A stretch of 64,000 nt of DNA from Microbacterium gorillae (GTDB lineage Bacteria > Actinomycetota > Actinomycetes > Actinomycetales > Microbacteriaceae): contig NZ_LN648872.1 of the NCBI RefSeq assembly GCF_000826185.2, positions 161,542 through 225,541 on the forward strand, in the 5' to 3' direction. Shown one piece after another: positions 24,431 through 32,712 of the stretch (positions are counted from its first letter, which is position 1; every line of letters begins with the position of its first letter). The translations under genes and the position numbers were made by a program. Below the pieces are notes generated by a model. That model was not told the origin of the DNA, searched no databases, and was given only the letters and a program-made list of their open reading frames with translations.

Positions 24431-25771
24431 ATGGGCATGTCCAAGCGCTCTCGTATGCTTGCACCCCTCGCCATCGCAGGAATCCTCGGCCTCGCACTGG
24501 CCGGTTGCGCCGAAGGCGGAGAAAGCGGCAGCGGTAGCACCGGCGGAGCAGGATCGTCCGGCAAGACCGTCCGCATCTCCGGTGGTATCACCGGATCCGA
24601 GGCCGACGACCTGAACAAGTCGTTCGATCAGTTCACGAAGGACACCGGCATCAAGGTCGAGTACACCGGTGACAAGAGCTTCGAGGGCAACATCGTCACG
24701 AAGGTGACCGGTGGCGACGCCCCGGACATCGCGATCGTCCCGCAGCCGGGTCTGCTGAAGACCCTCGTCGACACCGGCAAGGTCAAGGAAGCGCCGAAGG
24801 CGGTCGTCGACAACGTCGACAAGAACTGGTCGAAGGACTGGAAGAACTACGGCACCTTCGACGACAAGTTCTACGCGGCTCCGATGCTCGCGAACGTCAA
24901 GGGCTACATCTGGTACTCCCCGGCGAAGTTCAAGGAGTGGGGTGTCGAGGTCCCCAAGACGTGGGACGAGATGCTCACCCTCACCGACACGATCAAGCAG
25001 AAGATCGGCGGCGCACCCTGGTGCGTCGGCTTCGCCTCCGGCGATGCATCCGGCTGGCCGGGCACCGACTGGATCGAGGACCTCGTCCTTCGCCAGTCCG
25101 GTCCGGACGTCTACGACAAGTGGGTCTCGAACGACGTGAAGTTCACGGACCCGGAGATCAAGAAGGCCTTCGACGCCGTCGGCAGCATCATCCTGAACAA
25201 GGACTACGTCAACGCCGGCTTCGGTGACGTCAAGAGCATCAACTCGACCGCGTTCGGTGACGTCGCGGCGAAGGTCGCGGACGGCAGCTGCGCGCTGACG
25301 CACCAGGCCTCGTTCCTGTCGGCGAACTTCCTCGACGTGAAGAACGCGGCCGGCAAGACGCCGACGGTCGCCCCCGACGGTGACGTCTACGCGTTCCTGA
25401 TGCCGGGCATGAAGGAGGGCTCGCTCGAGGTCGAGGGTGGCGGCGAGTTCGTCGCCGGCTTCTCCGACGACGAGAACGTCCAGAAGGTGCTCGAGTTCAT
25501 GAGCTCGGCGGACTTCGCCAACGCCCGTGTCGCGCTCGGTGGTGTGATCTCCGCCAACCGCGGTGCCGACCCGACGAAGGCCTCCAGCCAGTTCCTGCAG
25601 GACGCCATGAAGATCATGCAGGACGAGAAGACGGTCTTCCGTTTCGACGCCTCTGACCTGATGCCGTCCACGGTGGGCTCCGGCTCGTTCTGGAAGGGCA
25701 TGGTCGACTGGGTCGACGGAAAGTCGACGGACGAGGTCCTCAGCGACATCCAGGCGGGCTACGAGAACTAG
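24431..25771 (+). CDS. Sugar ABC transporter, substrate-binding lipoprotein (alpha-glucoside type)
   Basis: A 446-residue lipoprotein with signal and lipobox (LALAGC, near residue 22), a Gly/Ser linker and a family-1 sugar-binding domain. Segments such as PWCVGFASGDASGWPGTDWI and ITGSEADDLNKSFDQFTKDT resemble AglE-type alpha-glucoside-binding proteins. Two permeases follow, and no ATPase gene is linked, so a shared MsiK-like ATPase elsewhere is presumed. The ATG at 24431 has a ggaggaacg site; a second ATG two codons later is also possible. Confidence 0.88.
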   Translation: MGMSKRSRMLAPLAIAGILGLALAGCAEGGESGSGSTGGAGSSGKTVRISGGITGSEADDLNKSFDQFTKDTGIKVEYTGDKSFEGNIVTKVTGGDAPDIAIVPQPGLLKTLVDTGKVKEAPKAVVDNVDKNWSKDWKNYGTFDDKFYAAPMLANVKGYIWYSPAKFKEWGVEVPKTWDEMLTLTDTIKQKIGGAPWCVGFASGDASGWPGTDWIEDLVLRQSGPDVYDKWVSNDVKFTDPEIKKAFDAVGSIILNKDYVNAGFGDVKSINSTAFGDVAAKVADGSCALTHQASFLSANFLDVKNAAGKTPTVAPDGDVYAFLMPGMKEGSLEVEGGGEFVAGFSDDENVQKVLEFMSSADFANARVALGGVISANRGADPTKASSQFLQDAMKIMQDEKTVFRFDASDLMPSTVGSGSFWKGMVDWVDGKSTDEVLSDIQAGYEN

Positions 25772-25791
25772 TCTGAACTCAGATCCGCGAC

Positions 25792-25828
25792 CGGATGCGG
25801 GGTCTCTCACCGAGGGGCCCCGCATCCG
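25792..25828 (+). other. Stem-loop between binding-protein and permease genes
   Basis: An 11-bp perfect stem (25792-25802 with 25818-25828, 15-nt loop) follows the binding-protein stop by about 20 bp, with no T-tract. Such loops stabilise or partly end the message so that binding protein exceeds permease. Confidence 0.6.
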
Positions 25829-25872
25829 AGTCTCCGGATCGCGAGTCCGATGACGTGCTCAGAAGGGAAGCC

Positions 25873-27210
25873 ATGTCCCAAACGACCATTGATCCTCCGG
25901 TGGCCACTGAACCTCCGGTGACGACGCATGGAACCGACGCGAAGGGGCGCGCGGTCACGCGCGTCGTCGTGATCGTCGGTTTCGTCCTCATCATCGCGCT
26001 GATACTCCTGCTGCTGTTCAGCGGCCCGGTCGACGACCCGAAGACGTTCTACATCGGCGTCTCGCTGAACGGGTTGTTCGTCTGGATGGGCGGACTGCAC
26101 CCGCTGCTGCAGATCCCGATCATCCTGCTCATCTTCGCCGCCGTCGTCGGCATCGTGCTCGTGCTGATCGAGTTCGCGCCCCGCCCCGGCAGAGGCTACT
26201 TCGTGATGCGTCTCGTCGCGTGCCTGGCCATCCCGGTGCTCGCCTTCATGCTGCTGCGTCCGTACACGAATGCCGTGCTGTACGTGGTGGCGATCGCGCT
26301 GCTCGCCGGCGGGTTGCTGTTCTTCGCGGACTACCGCTCCCGGCAGGGTGCGGGCTACCTGTTCCAGCTGATCCTGTTCATGGCTCCGGCGGCGACGATG
26401 CTGCTGCTCGGCCTGATCTACCCGGCGATCTCGACCTTCTTCAAGTCGTTCTTCGACAAGACCGGCAAGGAGTTCGTCTGGTTCGACAACTACTTCTGGG
26501 TGTTCACCAACCCGACCGGTACCGCGTCCGTCGTCAACACGCTGATCTGGGCCATTCTGGCTCCGACGATCTCCGTGGCGATCGGACTGGCGTACGCCGT
26601 CTTCATCGACCGCGCTCGCGGCGAGAAGGTGCTGAAGGTCCTGGTGTTCATGCCGGTCGCGATCTCGTTCGTCGGCGCCGGCATCATCTGGAAGTTCATG
26701 TATGACTACCGCCAGGGCGACCAGCTCGGTCTGTTGAACGCGATCGTGACGCTGTTCGGCGGGGACCCGGTGAACTGGTTGGCGGTCAAGCCGCTGATCA
26801 ACACGCTGATGCTGCTGATCGTGTTCATCTGGACGCAGACCGGATTCGCCATGGTCATCCTGTCAGCCGCCATCAAGGCGGTGCCCACCGAGCAGCTCGA
26901 GGCGGCACAGCTGGACGGCACGAACGCGTGGCAGCGCTTCATCAACGTCACGGTGCCGGGCATCCGCTCGTCGCTGATCGTGGTTCTCACCACCATCACC
27001 ATCGCCTCGCTGAAGGTGTACGACATCGTCGCGGTGATGACCGGTGGCCGAGATGACACCACGGTGCTCGGCTTCGAGATGGTCAACCAGCAGCAGCGCT
27101 TCCAGAGCTACGGTCACTCGTCCGCGCTGGCGGTCGTGCTGTTCGTGTTCGTGCTGCCGCTGATCATCTACAACGCCCAGTCCATGCGCAAGCAGAGGGA
27201 GGTCCGCTGA
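25873..27210 (+). CDS. Sugar ABC transporter, permease 1 with extra N-terminal membrane region
   Basis: A 445-residue permease. The usual six-helix MalF-like core starts near residue 170 and contains the EAA loop (EQLEAAQLDGTNAWQRFINV). About 150 residues with four or so extra hydrophobic segments precede it (for example VVVIVGFVLIIALILLLLF). This layout is seen in AglF-type permeases of actinobacteria. The downstream permease overlaps its stop codon. Confidence 0.88.
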   Translation: MSQTTIDPPVATEPPVTTHGTDAKGRAVTRVVVIVGFVLIIALILLLLFSGPVDDPKTFYIGVSLNGLFVWMGGLHPLLQIPIILLIFAAVVGIVLVLIEFAPRPGRGYFVMRLVACLAIPVLAFMLLRPYTNAVLYVVAIALLAGGLLFFADYRSRQGAGYLFQLILFMAPAATMLLLGLIYPAISTFFKSFFDKTGKEFVWFDNYFWVFTNPTGTASVVNTLIWAILAPTISVAIGLAYAVFIDRARGEKVLKVLVFMPVAISFVGAGIIWKFMYDYRQGDQLGLLNAIVTLFGGDPVNWLAVKPLINTLMLLIVFIWTQTGFAMVILSAAIKAVPTEQLEAAQLDGTNAWQRFINVTVPGIRSSLIVVLTTITIASLKVYDIVAVMTGGRDDTTVLGFEMVNQQQRFQSYGHSSALAVVLFVFVLPLIIYNAQSMRKQREVR

Positions 27211-28178
27211 TGTCCGCGACGCAGACCATCACCGCCGACACCCGGAGCAAGGGCCAGATCGCTCGCGCGACGCGCCGCAACGAGGCGATCGCCCAGAAGA
27301 AGCTGACGTCGAAGGGCGCGACGATCGCGGCCGCGATCATCGCGATCTTCTGGACGATTCCGACGTTCGGTCTGTTCGTGACCTCGTTCCGCCCCGGCGC
27401 GGACACGCAGGACACCGGCTGGTGGACCGTCTTCACGGACCCGAAGTTCACGCTCGACAACTACGTTCAAGCGCTGACCGCCGGGGGAACCTCCACCACG
27501 CTGGCCTCGGCGTTCGTGAACTCGCTGGCGATCACCATCCCGGCCACGGTGTTCCCGATCGTCATCGCCGCGCTGGCCGCGTACGCGTTCGCATGGATCG
27601 ACTTCAAGGGTCGCAGCATGCTGTTCGTGTTCGTCTTCGCGCTGCAGATCGTGCCGTTGCAGATGGCCCTGGTGCCCCTGCTGAGCCTGTTCTCGGACGG
27701 ACTCACGATCGGTGACGTGCAGGTGTTCCCGGGCTTCGGGCTGAACGACGTCGACTACAGCTTCGCTCGCGTCTGGATCGCGCACGCGATCTTCGCACTG
27801 CCGCTGGCGACGTTCATGCTCCACAACTTCATCTCGGAGATTCCGGGGGAGATCGTGGAGGCCGCTCGCGTGGACGGTGCCGGTCACGGCCAGGTGTTCT
27901 TCCGGATCATCCTGCCGCTGGCGATGCCGGCGATCGCCTCGTTCGGCATCTTCCAGTTCCTCTGGGTCTGGAACGATCTGCTGGTGGCGACGATCTTCGC
28001 CTCGCCCGGTGCCCTGCCGATCACACAGGCGTTGAACTCGCTGTCCGGAACCTGGGGCAACCGGTGGTTCCTGCAATCGGCGGGTACGTTCATCTCGATC
28101 ATCGTCCCGTTGATCGTGTTCTTCGCGCTGCAGCGCTTCTTCGTCCGCGGCCTGATGGCTGGCGCGACCAAGGGCTGA
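27210..28178 (+). CDS. Sugar ABC transporter, permease 2
   Basis: A 322-residue MalG-like permease with six helices and the EAA loop EIVEAARVDGAGHGQVFFRI. The ATG overlaps the upstream stop (TGATG), which implies translational coupling. A strong terminator follows the gene. Confidence 0.9.
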   Translation: MSATQTITADTRSKGQIARATRRNEAIAQKKLTSKGATIAAAIIAIFWTIPTFGLFVTSFRPGADTQDTGWWTVFTDPKFTLDNYVQALTAGGTSTTLASAFVNSLAITIPATVFPIVIAALAAYAFAWIDFKGRSMLFVFVFALQIVPLQMALVPLLSLFSDGLTIGDVQVFPGFGLNDVDYSFARVWIAHAIFALPLATFMLHNFISEIPGEIVEAARVDGAGHGQVFFRIILPLAMPAIASFGIFQFLWVWNDLLVATIFASPGALPITQALNSLSGTWGNRWFLQSAGTFISIIVPLIVFFALQRFFVRGLMAGATKG

Positions 28179-28190
28179 CGCTCGATACGG

Positions 28191-28222
28191 CGGCGCCGTT
28201 CGGGGAGACCCGAACGGCGCCG
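28191..28222 (+). terminator. Intrinsic terminator of the sugar transporter operon
   Basis: A perfect 14-bp stem (cggcgccgttcggg, loop gaga, cccgaacggcgccg) lies 13 bp after the last permease. Confidence 0.85.
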
Positions 28223-28249
28223 TCGTCGTGTCGCTGCGCGCTGCTCCGG

Positions 28250-28255
28250 TAGCAT
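28250..28255 (+). promoter_or_regulatory. Candidate -10 of the Bcr/CflA gene
   Basis: TAGCAT lies 15 nt before the first ATG (28271). Transcription would start near 28262, just before a terminator-like hairpin. Confidence 0.4.
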
Positions 28256-28264
28256 GGGTGGCCT

Positions 28265-28285
28265 GCCTCGATGACGAATCGAGGC
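28265..28285 (+). promoter_or_regulatory. Terminator-like hairpin over the first ATG of the Bcr/CflA gene
   Basis: Perfect 8-bp stem GCCTCGAT / ATCGAGGC with a 5-nt loop, followed by GTTTCTCTTTT. The ATG at 28271 lies in the left arm. It could be a 5'-end attenuator or a translation-blocking hairpin. Confidence 0.55.
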
Positions 28286-29692
28286 GTTTCTCTTTTCCCG
28301 CCCCCTGTGAAAGCTCTCGTGACCGACCGCGCCCCCGAAACCTCCTCCGGACCCCGACCCGTGACCGGTGCGATCCGCGCCGTGACCAGCGCCATCCGTC
28401 TGCCCGGTACCCCGACCGGGGCGATCCGCACGCTGGGCCCGAATCCTGCGACGGCGCCGATCATGCTGCATCCCGGCGACGCGATCTCCGCACGGCGACG
28501 CGTGGCGTACGTCGTGCTGCTGGGGGCGTTGACCGCGCTCGGTCCGTTCACGGTGGACCTGTACCTGCCGGCGTTCCTCGCGCTGCGGCAGGAGTTCGGT
28601 GCCACGGAGGCTGCGATCCAGCTGACGCTGACCGGCACGATGATCGGCTTCGGGCTCGGCCAGCTGATCGTCGGTCCGCTCAGTGACAAGGTCGGGCGCC
28701 GGGTCCCGCTGCTGGTGGCGACCGGGCTGCACATCCTGGCCAGTGCCGCGGCGGCGTTCGCGCCGACCCTGCTGCTACTCGGGTTCTCGCGCGTGCTGAT
28801 GGGGATGGGGGCCGCAGCCGGCAGCGTCGTGGCGATGGCGATCGTGCGGGACCTGTTCGGCGGCAAGCGCCTCGTCGTGATGCTCTCCCGGCTCGCGCTG
28901 GTCAGCGGTGTCGCACCCGTCGCCGCGCCGTTGATCGGGTCGGCGCTGCTGTCGGTCATGCCGTGGCGGGGGATCTTCGTGGTCCTCGCGCTCTACGGCG
29001 TCGTGATGCTCGTGAGCTCGCTGTTCGGTTTGCCCGAGACGCTGCCGAAGGAGCGGCGCGGGGGCGCGGGAACGGGGACCGTGTGGCAGCGGTATCGGTC
29101 CGTGCTGACCGACCGGGTCTTCCTCGGCGTGCTGGTGATCGGGGGAATGACCTTCAGCGGGCTGTTCTCGTACCTGTCCGCGTCCAGCTTCCTGTTCCAG
29201 GAGACGTACGGGTTCACGCCGTTGCAGTACGGCGTGGTGTTCGCGGCGAACTCGGTGGGCATCGTGCTGGGCAGTCAGGTCGCGTCGCGATTGGCCGCGC
29301 GGTTCGGACCGCAGTGGGTGCTGGCGTTCTCCACGGCGGCGATCCTGTTGGCGTCGCTCGCGATCGTGGCCACGGATGCCCTCGAACTCGGGGTGTGGGG
29401 GACGATCGTGCCCCTGTTCTTCTTCATGACCGCGTGCGGGTTCACCTTCCCGTGCGTTCAGGTGCTCGCCCTGGACCGGCACGGCAACGCCGCGGGGACG
29501 GCCGCCTCGGTCCTGGGCATGAGCAACAACACCGTCGCCGCGGTGATCTCGCCCGTGGTCGGTCTGATCTCACGCGGGGCCGGGATCACGCCGACGACGA
29601 TGGCGGTCGTGATGGTCGGGTGCTCCGTGGTCGGCATCGTCGCGCTGTGGACGATCGTGCGTCCGCGTCAGGTCGGCATGCTCAACCCATGA
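28271..29692 (+). CDS. Bcr/CflA-type drug resistance MFS exporter
   Basis: Up to 473 residues, 12 helices of the DHA1 Bcr/CflA class: helix 1 GPFTVDLYLPAFLALRQEF, loop 2-3 GPLSDKVGRRVPLL, helix 4 FSRVLMGMGAAAGSVVAMA. The first 75 residues are a hydrophilic extension with repeated TGAIR-like motifs (PVTGAIRAVTSAIRLPG, TPTGAIRTLG). The start is uncertain: ATG 28271 lies in a hairpin, while GTGs at 28307 and 28319 are in frame without clear ribosome sites. It stands alone after the sugar transporter terminator. Confidence 0.85.
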   Translation: MTNRGVSLFPPPVKALVTDRAPETSSGPRPVTGAIRAVTSAIRLPGTPTGAIRTLGPNPATAPIMLHPGDAISARRRVAYVVLLGALTALGPFTVDLYLPAFLALRQEFGATEAAIQLTLTGTMIGFGLGQLIVGPLSDKVGRRVPLLVATGLHILASAAAAFAPTLLLLGFSRVLMGMGAAAGSVVAMAIVRDLFGGKRLVVMLSRLALVSGVAPVAAPLIGSALLSVMPWRGIFVVLALYGVVMLVSSLFGLPETLPKERRGGAGTGTVWQRYRSVLTDRVFLGVLVIGGMTFSGLFSYLSASSFLFQETYGFTPLQYGVVFAANSVGIVLGSQVASRLAARFGPQWVLAFSTAAILLASLAIVATDALELGVWGTIVPLFFFMTACGFTFPCVQVLALDRHGNAAGTAASVLGMSNNTVAAVISPVVGLISRGAGITPTTMAVVMVGCSVVGIVALWTIVRPRQVGMLNP

Positions 29693-29718
29693 CCGGTGGC
29701 GGTGGAAGGATGGGGGGG

Positions 29719-30324
29719 ATGACTGAGCGCTTCATTCGCGGGTATCGTCCGGGCGATCGGGACGCGTTGACCGAGATCTGCCTGCGCACCGCTGACGACG
29801 GTGGGGACGCGTCCGCGCTGTACCGGTACCCGTCACTGCCCGGCGACATCTGGGCGGTCCCGTACGCCGATCGCGATCCGGCGCTCGCCTTCGTCGTGGA
29901 CGACGGCACCGGCACGGCCGTCGGCTACACCGTGGGGACCGATGACACGATCGCCTTCGCCGACTGGTTCCGTTCATCCTGGTGGCCGAGCGTGCGTGGG
30001 CGGTACGACGGCGGTGGAGCGCGGCCGAAGGATGCGGAGGCGCTCGCCTACGCGGACGGTTTCGGCGCCTCGCCGTCGCCCTACGCCGCGACGTATCCCG
30101 CGCACCTGCACATCGACCTGCTGCCGGAGGCGCAGGGCGGCGGTTTCGGTCGTCGGCTCATCGCCACGCTGTCGGACGAACTCCGGCGTCGCGGTGTGCC
30201 GGGAGTGCACCTGGAGGCCTCGGCGGCGAACACCGACGCGGTGGCCTTCTACGACCACATCGGCTTCACCCGCCTCCCGTCCGGCCCGGACGGCGCGGCG
30301 TTCGGCATGTCGCTGGTGGACTGA
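29719..30324 (+). CDS. GNAT-family N-acetyltransferase
   Basis: A 201-residue acetyltransferase with the acetyl-CoA motif LPEAQGGGFGRRLI and the C-terminal NTDAVAFYDHIGFTRLP. A similar layout is found in the acetyltransferases next to hexosaminidases in actinobacteria (YAATYPAHLHIDLLPEAQGG). I chose ATG 29719 because AAGGA lies 8-9 nt before it; an ATG at 29710 overlaps that site. The substrate is unknown. It starts 26 bp after the Bcr gene and ends 105 bp before the ROK regulator. Confidence 0.85.
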   Translation: MTERFIRGYRPGDRDALTEICLRTADDGGDASALYRYPSLPGDIWAVPYADRDPALAFVVDDGTGTAVGYTVGTDDTIAFADWFRSSWWPSVRGRYDGGGARPKDAEALAYADGFGASPSPYAATYPAHLHIDLLPEAQGGGFGRRLIATLSDELRRRGVPGVHLEASAANTDAVAFYDHIGFTRLPSGPDGAAFGMSLVD

Positions 30325-30417
30325 CCGACCGGATGACCGCCTGGCGCGGCCTCTGATCATCCGATGACCGCGGTCATCGCCTGTGGGTCGCCGCCTGGCA
30401 CAACCGACCCCGACTCC

Positions 30418-30423
30418 TATCAT
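30418..30423 (+). promoter_or_regulatory. Candidate -10 of the ROK regulator gene (leaderless)
   Basis: TATCAT ends exactly 6 nt before the GTG at 30430 and there is no ribosome site, so transcription and translation probably start together. Confidence 0.5.
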
Positions 30424-30429
30424 TGAGAC

Positions 30430-31635
30430 GTGTCGCAGCAGTCATCGTCGCCCGCGTCGCGGAACGCCGCGAGCACCGATGTCGTCGCCCGCGTGAACCG
30501 GACGAAGCTCATCGAGCTGCTGCGCGAGGCCGGCCCGCTGACCCGGCAGCAGATCGCAGAACGGACGGCGCTCAGCGCGACCACGGTGATCCGTCTCACC
30601 ACGACGCTCACCGCCGCACGGACCATTGAGGTCGCGGGTTCGGCGACATCGGGGGGAGGGCGCCCCGCGCAGCTCTACCGGTATGTCGGTGAATCGCGTT
30701 GTTCCGCGGTGGTCCAGGTCCATGCGGATCGCGTTGCCGGCGCGCTCGTGAACATGGGCGGCGAGGTGATCTTCCGCCGTTCGTCGCGGTACCGGTCCGA
30801 AACCGGTGCGGGCGCGAGCCCGGCTGCGGACCAGTGGACGGTGATCCGATCGCTCGTACGGTCTCTCATCCACGAGGCGGAGAACATGAGTGTTCCCGCC
30901 GTCGCCATCGGCGTCGCCGTCCCGGGCCCGGTGAACACGGCGGGCGTGACGCTGCCGATGACCCAGATCGGCTGGGCCGGGATGGATCTCGGAGAGCTGC
31001 TCCGTGCGGAGTTCGCCCTCCCCGCCGCCGTTGAGAACGACGCCAACGCGCTCGCCGTGGGGGAGCATTCGCGGGGGTGCGGTGCCGATGACATGGTGGC
31101 GATGATCGTGCAGGAGGGCGTCGGCGCAGGAATCGTCACCAACGGCCGACTGCACCGAGGATCCCGCTTCGAAGCGGGCGAAGTCGGATACCTGCTGGTC
31201 GGCCAGGGCGCGCTCAGTGGACCAGCCGGACGGCGCGGTGAGCTGGAGAGCCAGCTCAGCCCCGAGTACCTCGCCCACCAGCTCGACCGGCACGACGCGC
31301 GACCCCGGGCGGACGAGACCGCGTCGGTGCCGTACGTCCTCGGGCGGGCGAGTGCCGGTGAGGCCGCTGCCATGGCGGTCGCCGAGGACGTTCTGGACCT
31401 GCTCGCCGTCGCGACGGCGGCGCTCGTGAGTGTGCTGGATCCCGAGGTCGTCGTGCTCGGGGAGGGATTCGCGCCACTGGACTTCACGATTCCGGAACTC
31501 GAGGCTCGCCTGCGGGACCGGGTGATGGCGCCGCCCCGGATCGTCCCGGCGACGTTCGGCGATGACGGGGTGTTCGTCGGAATGGCCGAGCTGGCCGCAT
31601 CGAATGAGAACCGGTTCGCCTACCTGGCGTACTGA
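30430..31635 (+). CDS. ROK-family transcriptional regulator (NagC-like)
   Basis: A 401-residue ROK protein with an N-terminal winged helix (LTRQQIAERTALSATTVIRL) and a sugar kinase-like domain (VPAVAIGVAVPGPVN; VENDANALAVGEHS; GVGAGIVTNGRLHRGSRFEA). The usual CxCGxxGC zinc motif is not present at its normal place (GALSGPAGRRGELES), which is unusual for the family. It stands directly before a sugar kinase and an ABC transporter and is probably their repressor. Confidence 0.88.
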   Translation: MSQQSSSPASRNAASTDVVARVNRTKLIELLREAGPLTRQQIAERTALSATTVIRLTTTLTAARTIEVAGSATSGGGRPAQLYRYVGESRCSAVVQVHADRVAGALVNMGGEVIFRRSSRYRSETGAGASPAADQWTVIRSLVRSLIHEAENMSVPAVAIGVAVPGPVNTAGVTLPMTQIGWAGMDLGELLRAEFALPAAVENDANALAVGEHSRGCGADDMVAMIVQEGVGAGIVTNGRLHRGSRFEAGEVGYLLVGQGALSGPAGRRGELESQLSPEYLAHQLDRHDARPRADETASVPYVLGRASAGEAAAMAVAEDVLDLLAVATAALVSVLDPEVVVLGEGFAPLDFTIPELEARLRDRVMAPPRIVPATFGDDGVFVGMAELAASNENRFAYLAY

Positions 31636-31689
31636 CACGGCGGCGGCGGGCTGCGCGCTCGATCCTCGCGGCGTTCTTTCACTTTCCCA

Positions 31690-31718
31690 TTGACGTTCGG
31701 CGCGCTCGCTCGTACGCT
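31690..31718 (+). promoter_or_regulatory. Promoter of the amino-sugar operon
   Basis: -35 TTGACG (31690-31695) and -10 TACGCT (31713-31718) with a 17-bp spacer, 45 bp before the kinase gene. The ROK regulator site is expected nearby but is not resolved. Confidence 0.65.
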
Positions 31719-31763
31719 TCATGACTAATCACCACTCTGACAACAAAGTCACGGGAGACATCG

Positions 31764-32663
31764 ATGTTGATGGGAATCGACGTCGGCGGAACGAAAACGC
31801 ACGTTCGCGTCGAGTTCGCCGGCGAGCAGCTGTTGGACGCCGTGCTGCCCACCGTCCAGTGGCGGATCGGCGGTCTCATCGGTGACGACCAGAACGCCGC
31901 CCGTCTTCTCGCCTGGGCGCAGGAGCACGTCGACGACGACATCAGTGATGCGGCTCTCGTCATCGGCGCCCACGGGCTCGACAGCGCGCGTCAGATCGAG
32001 GACTTCCGCCTCCAGCTGGTGGGTGCGCATCGCGGACCCGTTCGCGCGGTCAACGACGCGGAGCTGCTGGTGCCGGCGGCCGGACTCGACTCCGGAATCG
32101 CCGTCGTCGCCGGTACCGGTTCGAAGGTGATCGGACGCACCGTCGAGGGCGAGACCGTGGCCGTCGGCGGATGGGGGTACCTCGTCGGCGATCCCGGGAG
32201 CGCACCCGCGCTCACGTTCGCGGCCGTTCGCGCCGCGACGCTCGCTCACGACGCCGGTGCGGCGGACGACGTCGTGACGGACGAACTCATGCGTCATTTC
32301 GGTGCGGCGGATCTCGTCGCACTCGCCGACCGGTACAACGACTCTCCGAACATCCACGCGTGGGGGGAGGCGGCCGGGATCGTCTTCGATGCGGCCGAGG
32401 CGGGGAGCCCGATCGCGGATGCGGTGATCGCGGACGCCGCGGCCCAGCTGGCCCGGGACGTGCGAATCGCGGTCGGCCGCGGTGCCACGGGATCGCACAT
32501 CGTCTGCGCCGGGGGCGTCATCGTGAACCAGCCGCGACTGCTCGACGCGCTCACGGAAGCGCTGTCGGCGCTCGGGCTGTCGTTCTCGACGCTCGTGCTG
32601 GACGCGCCACCCGTGGGCGGTGCCGTTCGCATGGCCCGACAGCTGCTCGCGTCGGTCGCGTGA
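31764..32663 (+). CDS. BadF/BadG-type ATPase, probable N-acetylglucosamine (amino-sugar) kinase
   Basis: A 299-residue protein of the ASKHA fold. It has the phosphate-1 loop MGIDVGGTKTHVRVEF, the phosphate-2 region AVVAGTGSKVIGRT and adenosine region SHIVCAGGVIVNQPRLLDAL. The BadF group contains eukaryote-like N-acetylglucosamine kinases, and the GWGYLVGDPGSA segment fits that. It would phosphorylate the sugar imported by the transporter encoded next, giving the 6-phosphate for the SIS enzyme at the end of the operon. Confidence 0.85.
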   Translation: MLMGIDVGGTKTHVRVEFAGEQLLDAVLPTVQWRIGGLIGDDQNAARLLAWAQEHVDDDISDAALVIGAHGLDSARQIEDFRLQLVGAHRGPVRAVNDAELLVPAAGLDSGIAVVAGTGSKVIGRTVEGETVAVGGWGYLVGDPGSAPALTFAAVRAATLAHDAGAADDVVTDELMRHFGAADLVALADRYNDSPNIHAWGEAAGIVFDAAEAGSPIADAVIADAAAQLARDVRIAVGRGATGSHIVCAGGVIVNQPRLLDALTEALSALGLSFSTLVLDAPPVGGAVRMARQLLASVA

Positions 32664-32712
32664 GGAGCCCTGCCCGAATGAGTCACAGCAATGGAGTCGA
32701 AGGAGACACAGA

